Of a stretch of DNA of 64,000 nucleotides, positions 12,384 to 21,316 are shown piece after piece. The position numbers were made by a program, and so were the translations under genes. Each line of letters opens with the position of its first letter. Positions within the stretch are counted from its first letter, which is position 1. A model generated the notes under the pieces. That model searched no databases and was not told where the DNA came from. It saw only the letters and a program-made list of their open reading frames with translations. Location of the stretch: positions 1-64,000 of the forward strand of contig NZ_WFLJ01000018.1 of the NCBI RefSeq assembly GCF_009208735.1, written 5' to 3'. The DNA comes from Janthinobacterium rivuli. GTDB lineage: Bacteria; Pseudomonadota; Gammaproteobacteria; Burkholderiales; Burkholderiaceae_D.

Positions 12384-12638
12384 ACAAATATTTCTCATAT
12401 GAATGTTTGATGTTGATCTCACATCAACGGTGTCAAATTTTCAGTATGTGGAACAAATTTGCATTCGCAGTCACTGGCGTTTTCAGGGCTGTTGTAGATC
12501 AGGAAGTACCCCAGGCTGCGTGCGGCCGGATACCGCCAGCATACCAATGGGTAAGGGCGGATACCGGTGTTGCGCAGCCTTCGTCTTGTCGTGCCGGGCA
12601 AAAATCCTTATCAATAGTTTCATTTACGAAGAGCCGAA
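12384..12638 (+). other. Long untranslated leader of the chemoreceptor gene
   Basis: About 255 nt without a convincing gene. It contains the element CGGATACCG twice (about 12527 and 12558) in a GC-rich structured segment, and an AT-rich 3' end before the start codon. No known riboswitch was recognised. Confidence 0.35.
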
Positions 12639-14393
12639 ATGAATTTAGCAAAAATGAAGGTTGGTACCCGCCTGGGCCTGGGTTTCGCCCTGGTACTGGT
12701 TCTGCTGGTGGCCGTGACCGTCCTCGGCATCGCGCGCATGGCGCAAATCCAGGAACGTCTCGATCACGTGATCAATGTCAACAACGTCGTCACCCGCCTG
12801 GTGATCGACATGCGTGGCAACGTCAGCGACCGCATCACCTCGCTGCGCATCCTGACCCTGATGACCGACGCGAGCGATATGGAGCCGGAAATGGCGCGTA
12901 TCAAGACGCAAACGACCACCTATCAGGAAACGCAGAAGAAGCTCGAAGAGAAATTCGCCGTCGAGTCGACTCCTGAAGAGAAAGCCTTGCTGACCTCGAT
13001 CAAGGAATACGAAGCGGCTGCCATGCCGGCCATCGCCAAGGCGTCGGCCCTGTGGATGGCCAACGATGCGGAAGGCGCCACGCGCGTGATGATCAAGGAA
13101 ATCCGCCCGGTACAGAAAAAATGGATGGAAGCGCTGGAGCAACTGGCCGTGCTGGAAGACAAGCTCAATGAGCAGATGCAATCGGATGCCCGCAAGGCCT
13201 TCGACAGCGCGCGCCTGTTCATGATCATCCTCGGCGTACTGGCCGTGGCGATGGGCGTGGCGGCGGCACTGGTGATCACCCGCGGCCTGCTGAAACAGCT
13301 GGGCGGCGAACCCGACTACACGGCATCGATCGCCGGCAGCATCGCCAATGGCGACCTGTCGATCGGTATCCATACCCAGCCTTCCGATACGTCCAGCCTG
13401 CTGGCGGAAATGAAGGAAATGCGTAACAGCCTGGTGGGCATCGTCGGCCAGGTGCGCGTCGGTACGGAAACCATCGGCACGGCGTCGCGCGAGATCGCCG
13501 ACGGCAATATCGACCTGTCGTCGCGTACGGAAATGCAGGCCAGCGCGCTGGAAAAAACGGCGTCGGCCATGGAAGAGCTGACCTCGACCGTGAAACAGAA
13601 TGCGGACAATGCGCGCGAAGCCAACAAGCTGGCCGCCACGGCGTCGGACGTGGCCCTGAAGGGCGGCTCCGTGGTGTCGCAAGTGGTTGACACCATGAGC
13701 TCGATCAATGAGTCGGCGAAGAAAATTGTCGACATCATCGGCGTCATCGATGGCATCGCCTTCCAGACCAACATCCTGGCGCTGAACGCGGCCGTGGAAG
13801 CGGCACGTGCCGGCGAGCAAGGCCGCGGCTTTGCCGTGGTGGCGTCGGAAGTGCGCAACCTGGCCCAGCGTTCCGCTGGCGCGGCCAAGGAAATCAAGAT
13901 CCTCATCGACGATTCGGCCGAGAAGACGGAACGCGGTACGCGCCTGGTCGGCCAGGCTGGCGTGACGATGGGCGAAGTGGTCGACAGCGTGCGTCGCGTA
14001 ACCGACATCATGAGCGAGATCGCCAGTGCCAGCCAGGAACAGAGCGCCGGCATCGAACAAGTCAACCTGTCGATCATCGAGATGGATGGCATGACGCAGC
14101 AGAATGCGGCCCTGGTGGAGCAGGCGGCCGCCGCGGCGCAAAGCTTGCAGGACCAGGCGGCCGAACTGGCCCACGTGGTCAGCATCTTCAAACTGGTCGA
14201 AGGCGAAGAGAAGCCGGCAGCGTATGTGCCGGTTCCCGTTGCCGCCGCACCTGTTGCCGTGCGCAAGCCGGCGCCGGCATTGCGCCCGGTCAAGTCGCTG
14301 ACCCGCAAGGCGGAAGCGGCCGCTCCCGTGGCCGCTCCTGCGCCGCGCAAGGCGGCAGGCGCCGGCAGCAATGACGATTGGGAAGAGTTTTAA
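12639..14393 (+). CDS. Methyl-accepting chemotaxis protein
   Basis: A 584-residue inner-membrane chemoreceptor. A transmembrane helix near residues 10-32 is followed by a periplasmic four-helix-bundle domain (about 33-187), a second helix ([21 protein letters not shown], about 188-210), HAMP, and a cytoplasmic signalling hairpin with the tip sequence [22 protein letters not shown] split around it. Methylation helices flank the tip. The C-terminus is a Pro/Ala-rich linker ending in WEEF, a CheR/CheB docking tail of the xWxxF type, so it can recruit the adaptation enzymes. The ligand cannot be predicted. No che genes lie nearby. Confidence 0.93.
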   Translation: MNLAKMKVGTRLGLGFALVLVLLVAVTVLGIARMAQIQERLDHVINVNNVVTRLVIDMRGNVSDRITSLRILTLMTDASDMEPEMARIKTQTTTYQETQKKLEEKFAVESTPEEKALLTSIKEYEAAAMPAIAKASALWMANDAEGATRVMIKEIRPVQKKWMEALEQLAVLEDKLNEQMQSDARKAFDSARLFMIILGVLAVAMGVAAALVITRGLLKQLGGEPDYTASIAGSIANGDLSIGIHTQPSDTSSLLAEMKEMRNSLVGIVGQVRVGTETIGTASREIADGNIDLSSRTEMQASALEKTASAMEELTSTVKQNADNAREANKLAATASDVALKGGSVVSQVVDTMSSINESAKKIVDIIGVIDGIAFQTNILALNAAVEAARAGEQGRGFAVVASEVRNLAQRSAGAAKEIKILIDDSAEKTERGTRLVGQAGVTMGEVVDSVRRVTDIMSEIASASQEQSAGIEQVNLSIIEMDGMTQQNAALVEQAAAAAQSLQDQAAELAHVVSIFKLVEGEEKPAAYVPVPVAAAPVAVRKPAPALRPVKSLTRKAEAAAPVAAPAPRKAAGAGSNDDWEEF

Positions 14394-14453
14394 GCGCGGC
14401 TAACAGCGCACAGGAAATTGTAATTACCGTATCTGATAATCATGGGGAAGCAC

Positions 14454-14801
14454 ATGTTTGAGAATAAGCGTTTGATGAGTGTTGCAGCAGCCTTGCTGGT
14501 GTCCGTTTCTTCCGCAGCCTTCGCTGCCGAGGTGCCGGCGTCGTTCGATTCCAAGAACTGCAAGGCCGACTATCCGAAAGCCTCGCTGATGAACGAAGAG
14601 CAGGGCACCGTGTCGATGTCCTTCCTGGTCAATGCCGATGGTAGCGTTGCCGATTCGAAAGTCGAGAAGAGCAGCGGCTTCAAGAACCTGGACAAGGCCG
14701 CCATCAAGGCCCTGTCCGCATGCAAGTTCAAGCCGGGCACCAAGGATGGCGCCGCGGCGCAAACCTGGACCAAGGTCGACTACGCCTGGAAGCTGGACTG
14801 A
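14454..14801 (+). CDS. Small periplasmic protein with TonB C-terminal-like domain
   Basis: A 115-residue exported protein. The signal peptide has the hydrophobic core SVAAALLVSVSSAAF and probable cleavage after AFA. The mature part (about 90 residues) resembles the TonB C-terminal fold: PASFDSKNCKADYPKASL, a beta hairpin GTVSMSFLVNADGSV, then the conserved pattern ADSKVEKSSGFKNLDKAAIKAL cut short here, and a final strand. It has no N-terminal membrane anchor or Pro-rich spacer, so it is not a classical energy transducer. ATG 14454 was chosen because GGGGAAG (14444-14450) precedes it; an in-frame ATG at 14442 would place that site inside the gene. Confidence 0.75.
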   Translation: MFENKRLMSVAAALLVSVSSAAFAAEVPASFDSKNCKADYPKASLMNEEQGTVSMSFLVNADGSVADSKVEKSSGFKNLDKAAIKALSACKFKPGTKDGAAAQTWTKVDYAWKLD

Positions 14802-14811
14802 TCCACGTAGC

Positions 14812-14832
14812 GCCGGGAGCCTGACTCCCGGC
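14812..14832 (+). terminator. Hairpin after the TonB-like gene
   Basis: Perfect 8-bp stem GCCGGGAG (14812-14819) / CTCCCGGC (14825-14832) with a 5-nt loop, 10 nt after the stop. There is no T tract, so it may be a weak terminator or a 3'-end stabiliser. Confidence 0.45.
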
Positions 14833-14969
14833 ATGCTCGTCTCCGCTACGGGCGGCGCCTGCAAGGGTGCCGCCCGTACTGTTATGTGCGCCAGCCAACG
14901 GCACTGTCGCCGCCGATTCTGTTACCCTCGAAACATACCTTCGGGATATCCCACCACAAGAGGCCTACC

Positions 14970-15542
14970 ATGCAGCGCATCCTGACCCTTTCCTCCCTGG
15001 CCGCCACCGGCTTGCTGCTTTCCGCCTGCGCATCGCTGGGCACGCCCGTGGGCTTGCAGGCGGGGCAGACCGTCGCCATCGTCAATAGCCTGAGCTGGGA
15101 CAATCCCCTGACGGGCAAGCGCGACGGCGTGCGCACCAGTTGGCCCATCAAGGATGGCAAGATTGCCCCTGAATATTTTCCGCTGGCGCAGCTGAAGCAA
15201 TGCGAGGCGGGCGGCAAGGCTTGCGCCTGGGGCGTGATGCGCGCATGGCGCGGCGCGCCGACTTTGCGCTATGTGGATGGGGGCGTGGATCTGGCCGTGA
15301 GCGTATCGATGGACGTGGCGCGGCGCCAGGATGCGCGCCAGGGCGAGACGCAGACGGCGATGGCGATTCCGCAGGATGTGGCCGCGCTGGCTGGCCGGCA
15401 ACAGGTGCAGCCCGACTGGAAATTGAAGTATGGCAAGGTCGAGCAGGTCGAACTCGATTACGGCGTGCGCTACCAGGTGTGCGTGCAGCGCTACGATGCT
15501 GCCGGCAAGGCCATCGATGCGTGCGCGATTCCATTTATTTGA
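14970..15542 (+). CDS. Putative lipoprotein, unknown function
   Basis: A 190-residue protein with a lipoprotein signal peptide: basic start, hydrophobic core and the lipobox LLSAC near residue 20. ATG 14970 is preceded by CAAGAGG and gives the signal peptide directly; a start at 14886 would bury it. The mature protein has a mixed alpha/beta pattern ending in VELDYGVRYQVCVQRYD and a conserved-looking Cys near the C-terminus (DACAIPF), which with VCVQR could form a disulfide. Likely attached to the outer membrane. The family was not recognised. Confidence 0.75.
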   Translation: MQRILTLSSLAATGLLLSACASLGTPVGLQAGQTVAIVNSLSWDNPLTGKRDGVRTSWPIKDGKIAPEYFPLAQLKQCEAGGKACAWGVMRAWRGAPTLRYVDGGVDLAVSVSMDVARRQDARQGETQTAMAIPQDVAALAGRQQVQPDWKLKYGKVEQVELDYGVRYQVCVQRYDAAGKAIDACAIPFI

Positions 15543-15703
15543 GGAAACATGCCGCGCCCGCCGCTTGTGGCTGCTTTGCTACATTTCATGTTGCGGCGTG
15601 CGTCGGGGTGTAACAATCGGTAAAAGCGCAGCAAAGCCCCGTGTAATTTCTTATAGTACTTAATTAAGGTAGTGCAGAGAATTGGTACTCGAGGAGAATG
15701 GCA

Positions 15704-16084
15704 ATGAAAACCCTGTTGGCAGTAATGTCGCTGGCCGCCCTGGGTGGCTGCGTCGTGGCGCCCCCCGGTCCCGCGTATTACGGTTCGCGCGCGCCGCAGG
15801 GGGCCTACAATCCCTATGAATGGCATACGGTCTCGTCCGAGCCGGTTCAGTCGGGGCGCGTGATGAGCGAACCGCGCGTGGAATACACGAATGAACCCGT
15901 GTATGTGCAGCAGCCTGTGTACGTGCAGCAACCCGTGTATGTGCCGGCGCCCGTGTATGCACCGCAACCGTATTATTACAATCCACCCGTATCGATCGGG
16001 CTGGATTTCGTGTTTGGCTTTGGGCGCTACGGTGGACACCGTGGCGGCTGGGGCGGGCATGGACGCTACCACGGCCGTCGCTAG
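15704..16084 (+). CDS. Small Tyr/Pro-repeat lipoprotein
   Basis: A 126-residue lipoprotein. The signal peptide ends at LGGC, the lipidated Cys. The mature chain is unusual: a Pro/Gly/Tyr-rich start, then tandem PVYVQQ/PVYVPA units (four imperfect hexapeptide copies, about residues 66-90), and a Gly/His/Arg-rich tail. ATG 15704 was preferred because GAGGAG (15691-15696) stands 7 nt before it; the ATG at 15698 is too close. Such short Tyr-rich lipoproteins may line the outer membrane, but no function is established. A very strong terminator follows. Confidence 0.75.
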   Translation: MKTLLAVMSLAALGGCVVAPPGPAYYGSRAPQGAYNPYEWHTVSSEPVQSGRVMSEPRVEYTNEPVYVQQPVYVQQPVYVPAPVYAPQPYYYNPPVSIGLDFVFGFGRYGGHRGGWGGHGRYHGRR

Positions 16085-16113
16085 ATACCGAACGCCGCTC
16101 ATCAGGTGTGAGT

Positions 16114-16155
16114 AAGCGCGCCGTGCTTCGTACCATGCGAAGCACGGCGCGCTTT
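16114..16155 (+). terminator. Strong 17-bp terminator hairpin
   Basis: AAGCGCGCCGTGCTTCG (16114-16130) pairs perfectly with CGAAGCACGGCGCGCTT (16138-16154) across a 7-nt loop, with a short T tract. It lies between the + strand lipoprotein gene and the - strand small gene at 16196-16312, and the A/T ends on both sides could let it act in both directions. Confidence 0.8.
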
Positions 16156-16195
16156 GTCATTGGCGGGCGGCGCCGGGGCGCTGAATCAGTGGAAC

Positions 16196-16312
16196 TCAGT
16201 GAAAGTAGACGGAACCCTGGTGCAGCACGTCCGCCGAGCACAGGATGTACATCGCCGCCGCTGCCAGACCTATTTGCAAGGCGCCAAAGCTGATCGGGAT
16301 GAGGCGGGACAT
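16196..16312 (-). CDS. 38-residue predicted small membrane protein
   Basis: A short gene encoding 38 residues: a polar start MSRLIPISFGALQ, a hydrophobic segment (IGLAAAAMYILC) long enough for a short transmembrane helix, and a polar tail ending GSVYFH. On the - strand the ATG at 16312 is preceded by CAGGAG at ideal spacing (6 nt). The gene stands alone between two terminator-separated units, and the terminator at 16114-16155 lies downstream of its stop. Function is unknown. The call rests on the ribosome-binding site, composition and position; conservation was not tested. Confidence 0.55.
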   Translation of the reverse strand: MSRLIPISFGALQIGLAAAAMYILCSADVLHQGSVYFH

Positions 16313-16449
16313 GTCGTACTCCTGAGTAGTATGCGGTGTGGTGAGGCTTTCATCATAGGTTGAATTAATGCTTTTGGGCATCGGATGAATGTCCGCCACG
16401 ATGTAGGACAACACCTCGTCACTGGCGCCCCGCCTCGCTCTCCCGCCGC

Positions 16450-16899
16450 TTAGCGGTTTTTCCAGCGCACCACCGGCTCTTCCGGCGCCGTGTCCGGCAC
16501 GTTCGAGATCGCCAGCCACTGCGTCAGCCGTTCCGGGTGCTTGAGATTGATGCCCATGCCATCGATGATGCCGACCTGTTCCAGCATGCGCGCATCGATT
16601 TTCGCCTTCGACACCGTGGGCGCGCCCATGACCATGCGGTCATACGCCTTGCGCGCCTTGTGTTCCCACTTGTGCAGATTGCTTTCGTCGAAGCGGTTGG
16701 CTTCGAAATACACGGTCAGGGTGCCATCGAGGTTGCCGAAGCCGACAATGCCCGCGCCCTTGCGGATGGTGGTGGTGTTGTCGATGTCAAATTCCGCCGT
16801 GGGCACGAAAATGCCGGCGCGGCCATCGATGTCGGGACGTCCCACGGGGGTTTCCTTGCCGTAGGAACTCGTTTCGGTGATGTTTTTTTCTGCAGACAT
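16450..16899 (-). CDS. Conserved hypothetical protein, 149 residues
   Basis: A soluble protein of unrecognised family. The N-terminal half is beta-rich (GRAGIFVPTAEFDIDNTTTIRKG broken by turns, then GIVGFGNLDGTLTVYFEANRF); the C-terminal half is helical and charged (KWEHKARKAYDRMVMG, then ARMLEQVGIIDGMGINL). There is no signal peptide. ATG 16899 gives MSAEKNITETS; an upstream extension to 17037 is proline-rich and unlikely. No clear Shine-Dalgarno sequence precedes the chosen start, so it is uncertain. Codon use fits the host. Confidence 0.6.
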   Translation of the reverse strand: MSAEKNITETSSYGKETPVGRPDIDGRAGIFVPTAEFDIDNTTTIRKGAGIVGFGNLDGTLTVYFEANRFDESNLHKWEHKARKAYDRMVMGAPTVSKAKIDARMLEQVGIIDGMGINLKHPERLTQWLAISNVPDTAPEEPVVRWKNR

Positions 16900-17104
16900 G
16901 GTACGTGTGTGGTGGCCATGCCGGGAGCGCAAGCGGGCCCGGCGGCGCCAGTCATCCTGTTCAAAAAATGCGTGCTGATGATCAGGGCGGGGTAGGGGCC
17001 CTGGCGGAGCGATGCTTGGCATTGCTTGATACCCCACTATTGTAGCGCCAATTTAATTCTTCTTGGCAACATTTCCTGCGCAAATGCATCCGTTTTTCCA
17101 TGAG

Positions 17105-17134
17105 AAAAGCCGCCCGGCCAGGTGGCGGGGCGGC
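17105..17134 (-). terminator. Terminator of the PEP-CTERM gene
   Basis: On the - strand GCCGCCC and GGGCGGC (plus-strand arms 17109-17115 and 17128-17134) form a stem followed by TTTT. It lies 22 nt beyond the PEP-CTERM stop. Confidence 0.6.
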
Positions 17135-17155
17135 GCTTGCGCGACGACGTCAGAT

Positions 17156-17815
17156 TCAGGCGGCGCGCTTGCGGCGTGCCATGAAACCCAGCAAGCCCAG
17201 GCCCAGCAGCAGCATGGCGTAGGTTTCCGGTTCCGGCACGGCAGCCATCACCGAGACATTATCCAGGTAGGAACCATAGGTCGGTGCGGAGACCGGGCCG
17301 ATCGATTCGAAGCGCAGCAGGCTCGACGCGCCGAGCGCCGTCACGTTCTGGCTGTAGGTTTGCCACACGCCGCTCGTGTTGCCAACCAGGGCCGTTGGCG
17401 TGAGCAGGGTCGAACCCCAGTAGACATTCATCAGGCTGTTTGCGCCGCCAGCGGTATCGGGACGGCCCGAGTAGGCGAACGACAGTGCATACGTGCCGCC
17501 AGCCGTGGTGGCGATGGCTTGCGAGACGGATGTCAGGCGATCCGTATTCAGTTCCAGGTATTGCGTGCCGTTGGCGGCGACGGGATTGAATCCGCTCTGG
17601 CCGCCTTGCGTGGCGCCTTTCTGGATTTCAAAGGCCGAGTTGCCGCTGGCAGACGAGGTCCAGCCTGTCACGCTGCTGAGCGGAGCCCAGGCTGAGGCGA
17701 TGACATTGTTTTCAAAGCTGCCGTTGACCACCAGTTCGGTCGCGGCGTTGGCGCCGCCGGTGGCGACCAGGGTGGCCAATGCGGCAATCTTCAGCAGGGT
17801 GGTTGGCGTATTCAT
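17156..17815 (-). CDS. PEP-CTERM sorting domain-containing exported protein
   Basis: A 219-residue exported protein. An N-terminal signal peptide (KIAALATLVATGGANA) is followed by a beta-sandwich domain (ELVVNGSFENN, GWTSSASG, TYALSFAYSGRP, LRFESIG, SYLDNVSV), typical of carbohydrate-binding-like PEP-CTERM proteins. The C-terminus has the full sorting signal: VPEPETYAM, a hydrophobic helix and the basic tail ARRKRAA. Exosortase-type enzymes cleave such proteins; none is encoded in this window. ATG 17815 was chosen over 17866 because it starts directly before the signal peptide. The protein probably ends up on the cell surface or in exopolysaccharide. Confidence 0.88.
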   Translation of the reverse strand: MNTPTTLLKIAALATLVATGGANAATELVVNGSFENNVIASAWAPLSSVTGWTSSASGNSAFEIQKGATQGGQSGFNPVAANGTQYLELNTDRLTSVSQAIATTAGGTYALSFAYSGRPDTAGGANSLMNVYWGSTLLTPTALVGNTSGVWQTYSQNVTALGASSLLRFESIGPVSAPTYGSYLDNVSVMAAVPEPETYAMLLLGLGLLGFMARRKRAA

Positions 17816-18048
17816 GTGGGTTCTCGCTTGATTGATTGAAAGATAATTTAGTTTCCTAAATGACATTTAAAGAATATCACCAAAAATCACACAAAGAACA
17901 CGCACGCGCTAAAAATATTTGCAATTGTGAAATCATTTATGTCCGTATTGCAACTAATTTCCATGGGGAACTGATTGCAATCTCGTCCAAGAGCGGACGC
18001 AGTCGTGGGCATGCTTGCATCAAGGAATTTTTGTAACATCGGGGACGT
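17816..18048. other. Intergenic region between PEP-CTERM gene and TonB receptor
   Basis: AT-rich stretch that must hold the PEP-CTERM gene promoter on the - strand. No gene or clear operator was seen; several short AT runs could serve as -10 elements. Confidence 0.3.
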
Positions 18049-18086
18049 AAAAAAACCTGCACCATTACAACAATGGCACAGGTTTT
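18049..18086 (-). terminator. Terminator of the TonB-dependent receptor gene
   Basis: Plus-strand arms AAACCTGCACCATT (18053-18066) and AATGGCACAGGTTT (18072-18085) pair at 12 of 14 positions, with a 5-nt loop. On the - strand the stem is followed by a run of T residues (A run at 18049-18055). Confidence 0.75.
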
Positions 18087-18142
18087 GTCTTGTCTCCCGG
18101 CCGCGCCGCCTATCGATTCGGGAGGCGGCACGGCGCGCACGC

Positions 18143-20257
18143 TCAGAACGCCAGGCGTCCCTGCAGGTAGACCATGCGTGGCGCACCCACCATCTTGCCC
18201 AAGTTGCCGTCCGAGGTGCGCGTGAAGTAGCGCTTGTCGGCGAGGTTGTTGACGCCGGCGACCAGCTCCAGGCCGGCCTGGCCCGGCACTTTCCATTTCA
18301 CTTGCGTGTTCCAGGTGCGGAAGCCCGGAATCACGCCCAGGTTGCCGGCCGCGTTTTCCGCCACGGTGTTGGCTTCGTCGGCGAACTGGCGGCTCTGGTG
18401 GCTGCTCGACAGGTCGAAACCCCAGGCGCCCAGCTGGTAGTGGGCGCCGACGGTGTCCGTGGTGCGCGAATAGAAGGGCACGTCATTGCCCGCGTTCGCG
18501 CCATCCTGCAAGGTCGCCTTGGTGTAGGTGTAGGTGGCGTAGGCGTTCAAGCCGGCCAGCGGGCCGGATCGGTCGAAATGGTAGTCGATGGCCGATTCCA
18601 GACCCCGGTGATGCGTGGCGCCCACGTTGTAGAAGACGACGTTCTCGCCGCTGCCGACGGACTGGATCTGGTTGTCGAACTTGATGTTGAACAAGGTCGC
18701 CTCGGCCGACAGCTGGCCGCTTTTCCAGCGCGCGCCCAGCTCGGCGGTTTTCGCCAGTTCCGGCTGCAGCGGATTCTTGCTTGACTGCGCATTGAGCTGC
18801 GTATTTTGCACGGCGCCAAACGAGCTGTTGTAGTTGCCGAACAGGGTCACGTTGTTGTTGAGCAAGTAAGCCACGTTCAGCGAAGGCAGGGCCTTGTTGT
18901 TGAGCAACTCGATCTGTTGGTCGGTCGGCAAGTGGTTGTAGCGTTCCGTCTTGATGTGTTCGTAGCGCACGCCGGGCGTGATGCGCCACGCGTCGATGGC
19001 GATCTTGTCGTCGATATACACGGCCTGGGCATCGGTGGCATTGTCGGCGAAGCGCGTCGGCGTCTGCCGCGCGCCGCTGGCGATGACCACGTTGTAGATC
19101 GCCTCGTCGGCCCGTTCGGCCAGGTAGCGGTAGCCGACGGTGACGTCCTGCGAGACCTTGCCGGTCATGAAGCGCTGCGTATAGCGCGGCTCGATGGCCA
19201 TCGTTTCATAGTTGCGCGGCTGATGCCCCAGGTTTTTTCCGCTGATCAGCGTGCTTTCGCGCGAGCTCTTGTTGTAATAGGCGCGCACCTCGAATTCCTG
19301 CGTGCCGGAAATGGCATTCAGGTAGCCGATGTCGAAGGCCTTGCGCTCGCCGCTCCAGAAGTCGGTCGGGCGCGTGTTCTGGAACGGGTCCTGCTTGTAT
19401 TGCGCGGCGGTCAGGCCACCGGGCGTGCGCGACGTCACGTCATAGTAGGACAGCTTGCCGTACACCTCGGCTGTTGGGCTCAGGTCGTAGCGGAATTTGA
19501 GGGCGAAGTCGTTGACCTTCTCGTCGCTGCCCACGCGCCAGTCGCTGCCGCGGATGCCGGAGTACAGCACCGCCAGGCCCAGGCCGCTGTCGAGCTGGGT
19601 GCCGGCAAAGACGCTGGCCTGCGTGTTGTGGCCCACCTCGCTGTAAGCGTTGTAGCGCACGCTGGCGTCGCCCGTGACGCCTGGCGTGGTGGGCACGCGG
19701 CGCGTCTTGAAGTTGATGATGCCGCCCACGTTTTGCGGGCCGAAGCGCACGGCGCCGCCGCCGCGCACCACATCGACCGTCTCGACATTGGCCAGGCTGA
19801 CGGGCGCGAACGACAGTTGCGGCTGGCCATAGGGCGCGACCGACATCGGGATGCCATCGAGCAAGACCGTGCTGCGCGGCGAATAGCGCCCGGCCAGGCC
19901 GCGCACGCCGATATTCAGGGAGATGGCGCTGCCGGCGCTGCCCGAGTTGTCGCTGGTCTGCACGCCGGGAATGCGGCGCATCACGTCGCTGAGGCTGGAC
20001 GCGCCCGCGTTGTCGATATCGTCCTTTTGCACCACCGTGCGGGCGCCCGCGAAATTCTTCGTGCTGGCGGCCATGCTGGTGCCCAGCAGGTTGCTGCTGA
20101 CCTGGATGGATTCCAGGATGGGACCGGCGTTATCGGCCGTGTTGGGCGAACTAGCTTCCTGTGCCTGCACGGCAAGTGGAGCGCCCAGGCAGACGAGGGC
20201 GATGGCCAGCGCGCACGGGCGCAGCGACAAGGGCAGTGGGGAAGGTGTGGCAGCCAT
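18143..20257 (-). CDS. TonB-dependent ferric siderophore/dicitrate receptor, FecA-like
   Basis: A 704-residue outer-membrane receptor that imports a ferric chelate with energy from TonB. The signal peptide ends in VQAQ. The plug domain (about residues 60-175) carries the usual motifs: SLSDVMRRIPGVQ, IGVRGLAGRYSPRSTVLLDGIP and VDVVRGGGAVRFGPQNVGGIINF. A 22-stranded barrel follows and ends in an aromatic residue (LQGRLAF). FecA-like features are the SVAPYGQPQ plug segment and overall length, but no N-terminal FecR-signalling domain or fecIR genes are present, so it is probably controlled only by Fur. A Fur box lies about 90 nt upstream. Confidence 0.88.
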   Translation of the reverse strand: MAATPSPLPLSLRPCALAIALVCLGAPLAVQAQEASSPNTADNAGPILESIQVSSNLLGTSMAASTKNFAGARTVVQKDDIDNAGASSLSDVMRRIPGVQTSDNSGSAGSAISLNIGVRGLAGRYSPRSTVLLDGIPMSVAPYGQPQLSFAPVSLANVETVDVVRGGGAVRFGPQNVGGIINFKTRRVPTTPGVTGDASVRYNAYSEVGHNTQASVFAGTQLDSGLGLAVLYSGIRGSDWRVGSDEKVNDFALKFRYDLSPTAEVYGKLSYYDVTSRTPGGLTAAQYKQDPFQNTRPTDFWSGERKAFDIGYLNAISGTQEFEVRAYYNKSSRESTLISGKNLGHQPRNYETMAIEPRYTQRFMTGKVSQDVTVGYRYLAERADEAIYNVVIASGARQTPTRFADNATDAQAVYIDDKIAIDAWRITPGVRYEHIKTERYNHLPTDQQIELLNNKALPSLNVAYLLNNNVTLFGNYNSSFGAVQNTQLNAQSSKNPLQPELAKTAELGARWKSGQLSAEATLFNIKFDNQIQSVGSGENVVFYNVGATHHRGLESAIDYHFDRSGPLAGLNAYATYTYTKATLQDGANAGNDVPFYSRTTDTVGAHYQLGAWGFDLSSSHQSRQFADEANTVAENAAGNLGVIPGFRTWNTQVKWKVPGQAGLELVAGVNNLADKRYFTRTSDGNLGKMVGAPRMVYLQGRLAF

Positions 20258-20348
20258 GCATGGATCTCCGTAATGACAATGTTTGCGCGGGCATTCAGGC
20301 GGCGCGACAACATCGTGGCGTGGACATCCGGCGCAAGGGGATAAGAAT

Positions 20349-20367
20349 GATAATGATTCTCATTTTA
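20349..20367 (-). promoter_or_regulatory. Fur box upstream of the TonB receptor
   Basis: GATAATGATTCTCATTTTA (20349-20367) matches the 19-bp Fur consensus at most positions, with the dyad GATAATGA/TCATT. It lies 92 bp upstream of the receptor start on the - strand. Iron-replete Fur should repress the receptor here. Confidence 0.85.
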
Positions 20368-20544
20368 TCCGTCAATTGCGAACACTGCGTAGTGCCGGCT
20401 TTACCTGTGAGAAGCTGGCAAGTGTTGCTGACGCGGTACAGCGGGCGATCTCGATTGCCGCTCGGCACCATTGCTCGGGTGCGGCGGCATTCTGCCTGCT
20501 TCTTGTATACTCCCGTTTTTGCAGCCCTCAGACGTGAACGTACA

Positions 20545-20991
20545 ATGAGCCAGACAACTGAAACGACACCAGGCACTTCCCCTGTGGAACGCCGCCAGGG
20601 CGACCAGCCGGCAAGTGCTGCGCGCAAGCTCAATCTGCTGGTGGTCGACGACAACCAGGAAGTGGGTGAATCGCTGGCCATGCTGCTCGAAGCGCTGGGG
20701 CACCACGCCGTGGTGGTGCGCAACTGGCAGATGGCCGTCGAGCAAGTCAAGCTGTGCGTGCCCGACGCCGTCTACCTCGACATCGAGATGCCCGGCATCA
20801 GCGGCATCGAAATCGGCCGCCGCCTGCACCATAATCCCGAGACGGCCAACGCCGTGCTGATCGCCGTCACCGGCCACAGCCTGCCCATGTACATGGACGA
20901 CGCGCTGGCCGTCGGCTTCCGCCACTTCCTCGTCAAACCCGTGCGCCTGGACGACCTGGCGACGACGGTGCAGTCGGTGCTGGCGGGGTAG
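20545..20991 (+). CDS. Single-domain response regulator
   Basis: A 148-residue protein: about 30 polar residues, then one receiver domain with VVDDNQ (acidic pocket), YLDIEMPG (phospho-acceptor Asp), AVTGHS (switch Thr) and FLVKPV (conserved Lys). There is no output domain, so it must act by protein contact or in a phosphorelay. No histidine kinase is adjacent; the upstream gene is the divergent TonB receptor. A TATACT at about 20509 could be the -10. Several orphan hybrid kinases exist in this group and might be the donor; that is inference. Confidence 0.88.
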   Translation: MSQTTETTPGTSPVERRQGDQPASAARKLNLLVVDDNQEVGESLAMLLEALGHHAVVVRNWQMAVEQVKLCVPDAVYLDIEMPGISGIEIGRRLHHNPETANAVLIAVTGHSLPMYMDDALAVGFRHFLVKPVRLDDLATTVQSVLAG

Positions 20992-21019
20992 GGTTTACGC
21001 TGCCTCGGCTGATGAGTGG

Positions 21020-21316
21020 TCAGGTGTTCAGCGCTGCGCCGCGGAACTGCAAGCCGAGTGCATGCGTCACCTTCAAAATGGTGTCGAAGCTTGGATTGCC
21101 TTCGCCGGACAAGGCCTTGTACAAGCTTTCCCGTCCCAGTCCCGTATCTTTGGCAAGTTGCGTCATGCCGCGCGCCTTGGCTATGTTGCCGAGCGCTTTG
21201 GCGATGAACGATGCGTCGTCGCCGGCTTCTTCCAGGCAAGCTTCAAAGTAGGCAACGATATCCTCTTCGGTTTTGAGGTGCTGCGCGCTATCCCATTTGT
21301 TGAGCTTTTGTACCAT
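21020..21316 (-). CDS. HigA-like addiction-module antitoxin without an adjacent toxin
   Basis: A 98-residue antitoxin of the putative addiction-module antidote family. The pattern KWDSAQHLKTEEDIVAYFEA, then EEAGDDASFIAKALGNIAKARGM and a helix-turn-helix (MTQLAKDTGLGRESLYKALSG) is characteristic. It starts with ATG 21316 behind a perfect GAGGAGGT. In this family the toxin gene normally lies directly upstream. Here upstream translation shows only a 29-codon open stretch ending GATFDEEV, whose TGA overlaps the antitoxin ATG. A full toxin is therefore missing; only a possible remnant or leader peptide remains. Confidence 0.82.
   Translation of the reverse strand: MVQKLNKWDSAQHLKTEEDIVAYFEACLEEAGDDASFIAKALGNIAKARGMTQLAKDTGLGRESLYKALSGEGNPSFDTILKVTHALGLQFRGAALNT

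Noticed and set aside
12384-12638. Chemoreceptor leader considered as a c-di-GMP riboswitch
   Set aside because: The conserved GEMM core and tetraloop-receptor sequences were not found.
18806-20344. 512-codon open frame antisense to the TonB receptor
   Set aside because: Opposite strand of a clear TonB receptor; Arg/His/Val-rich composition typical of shadow frames.
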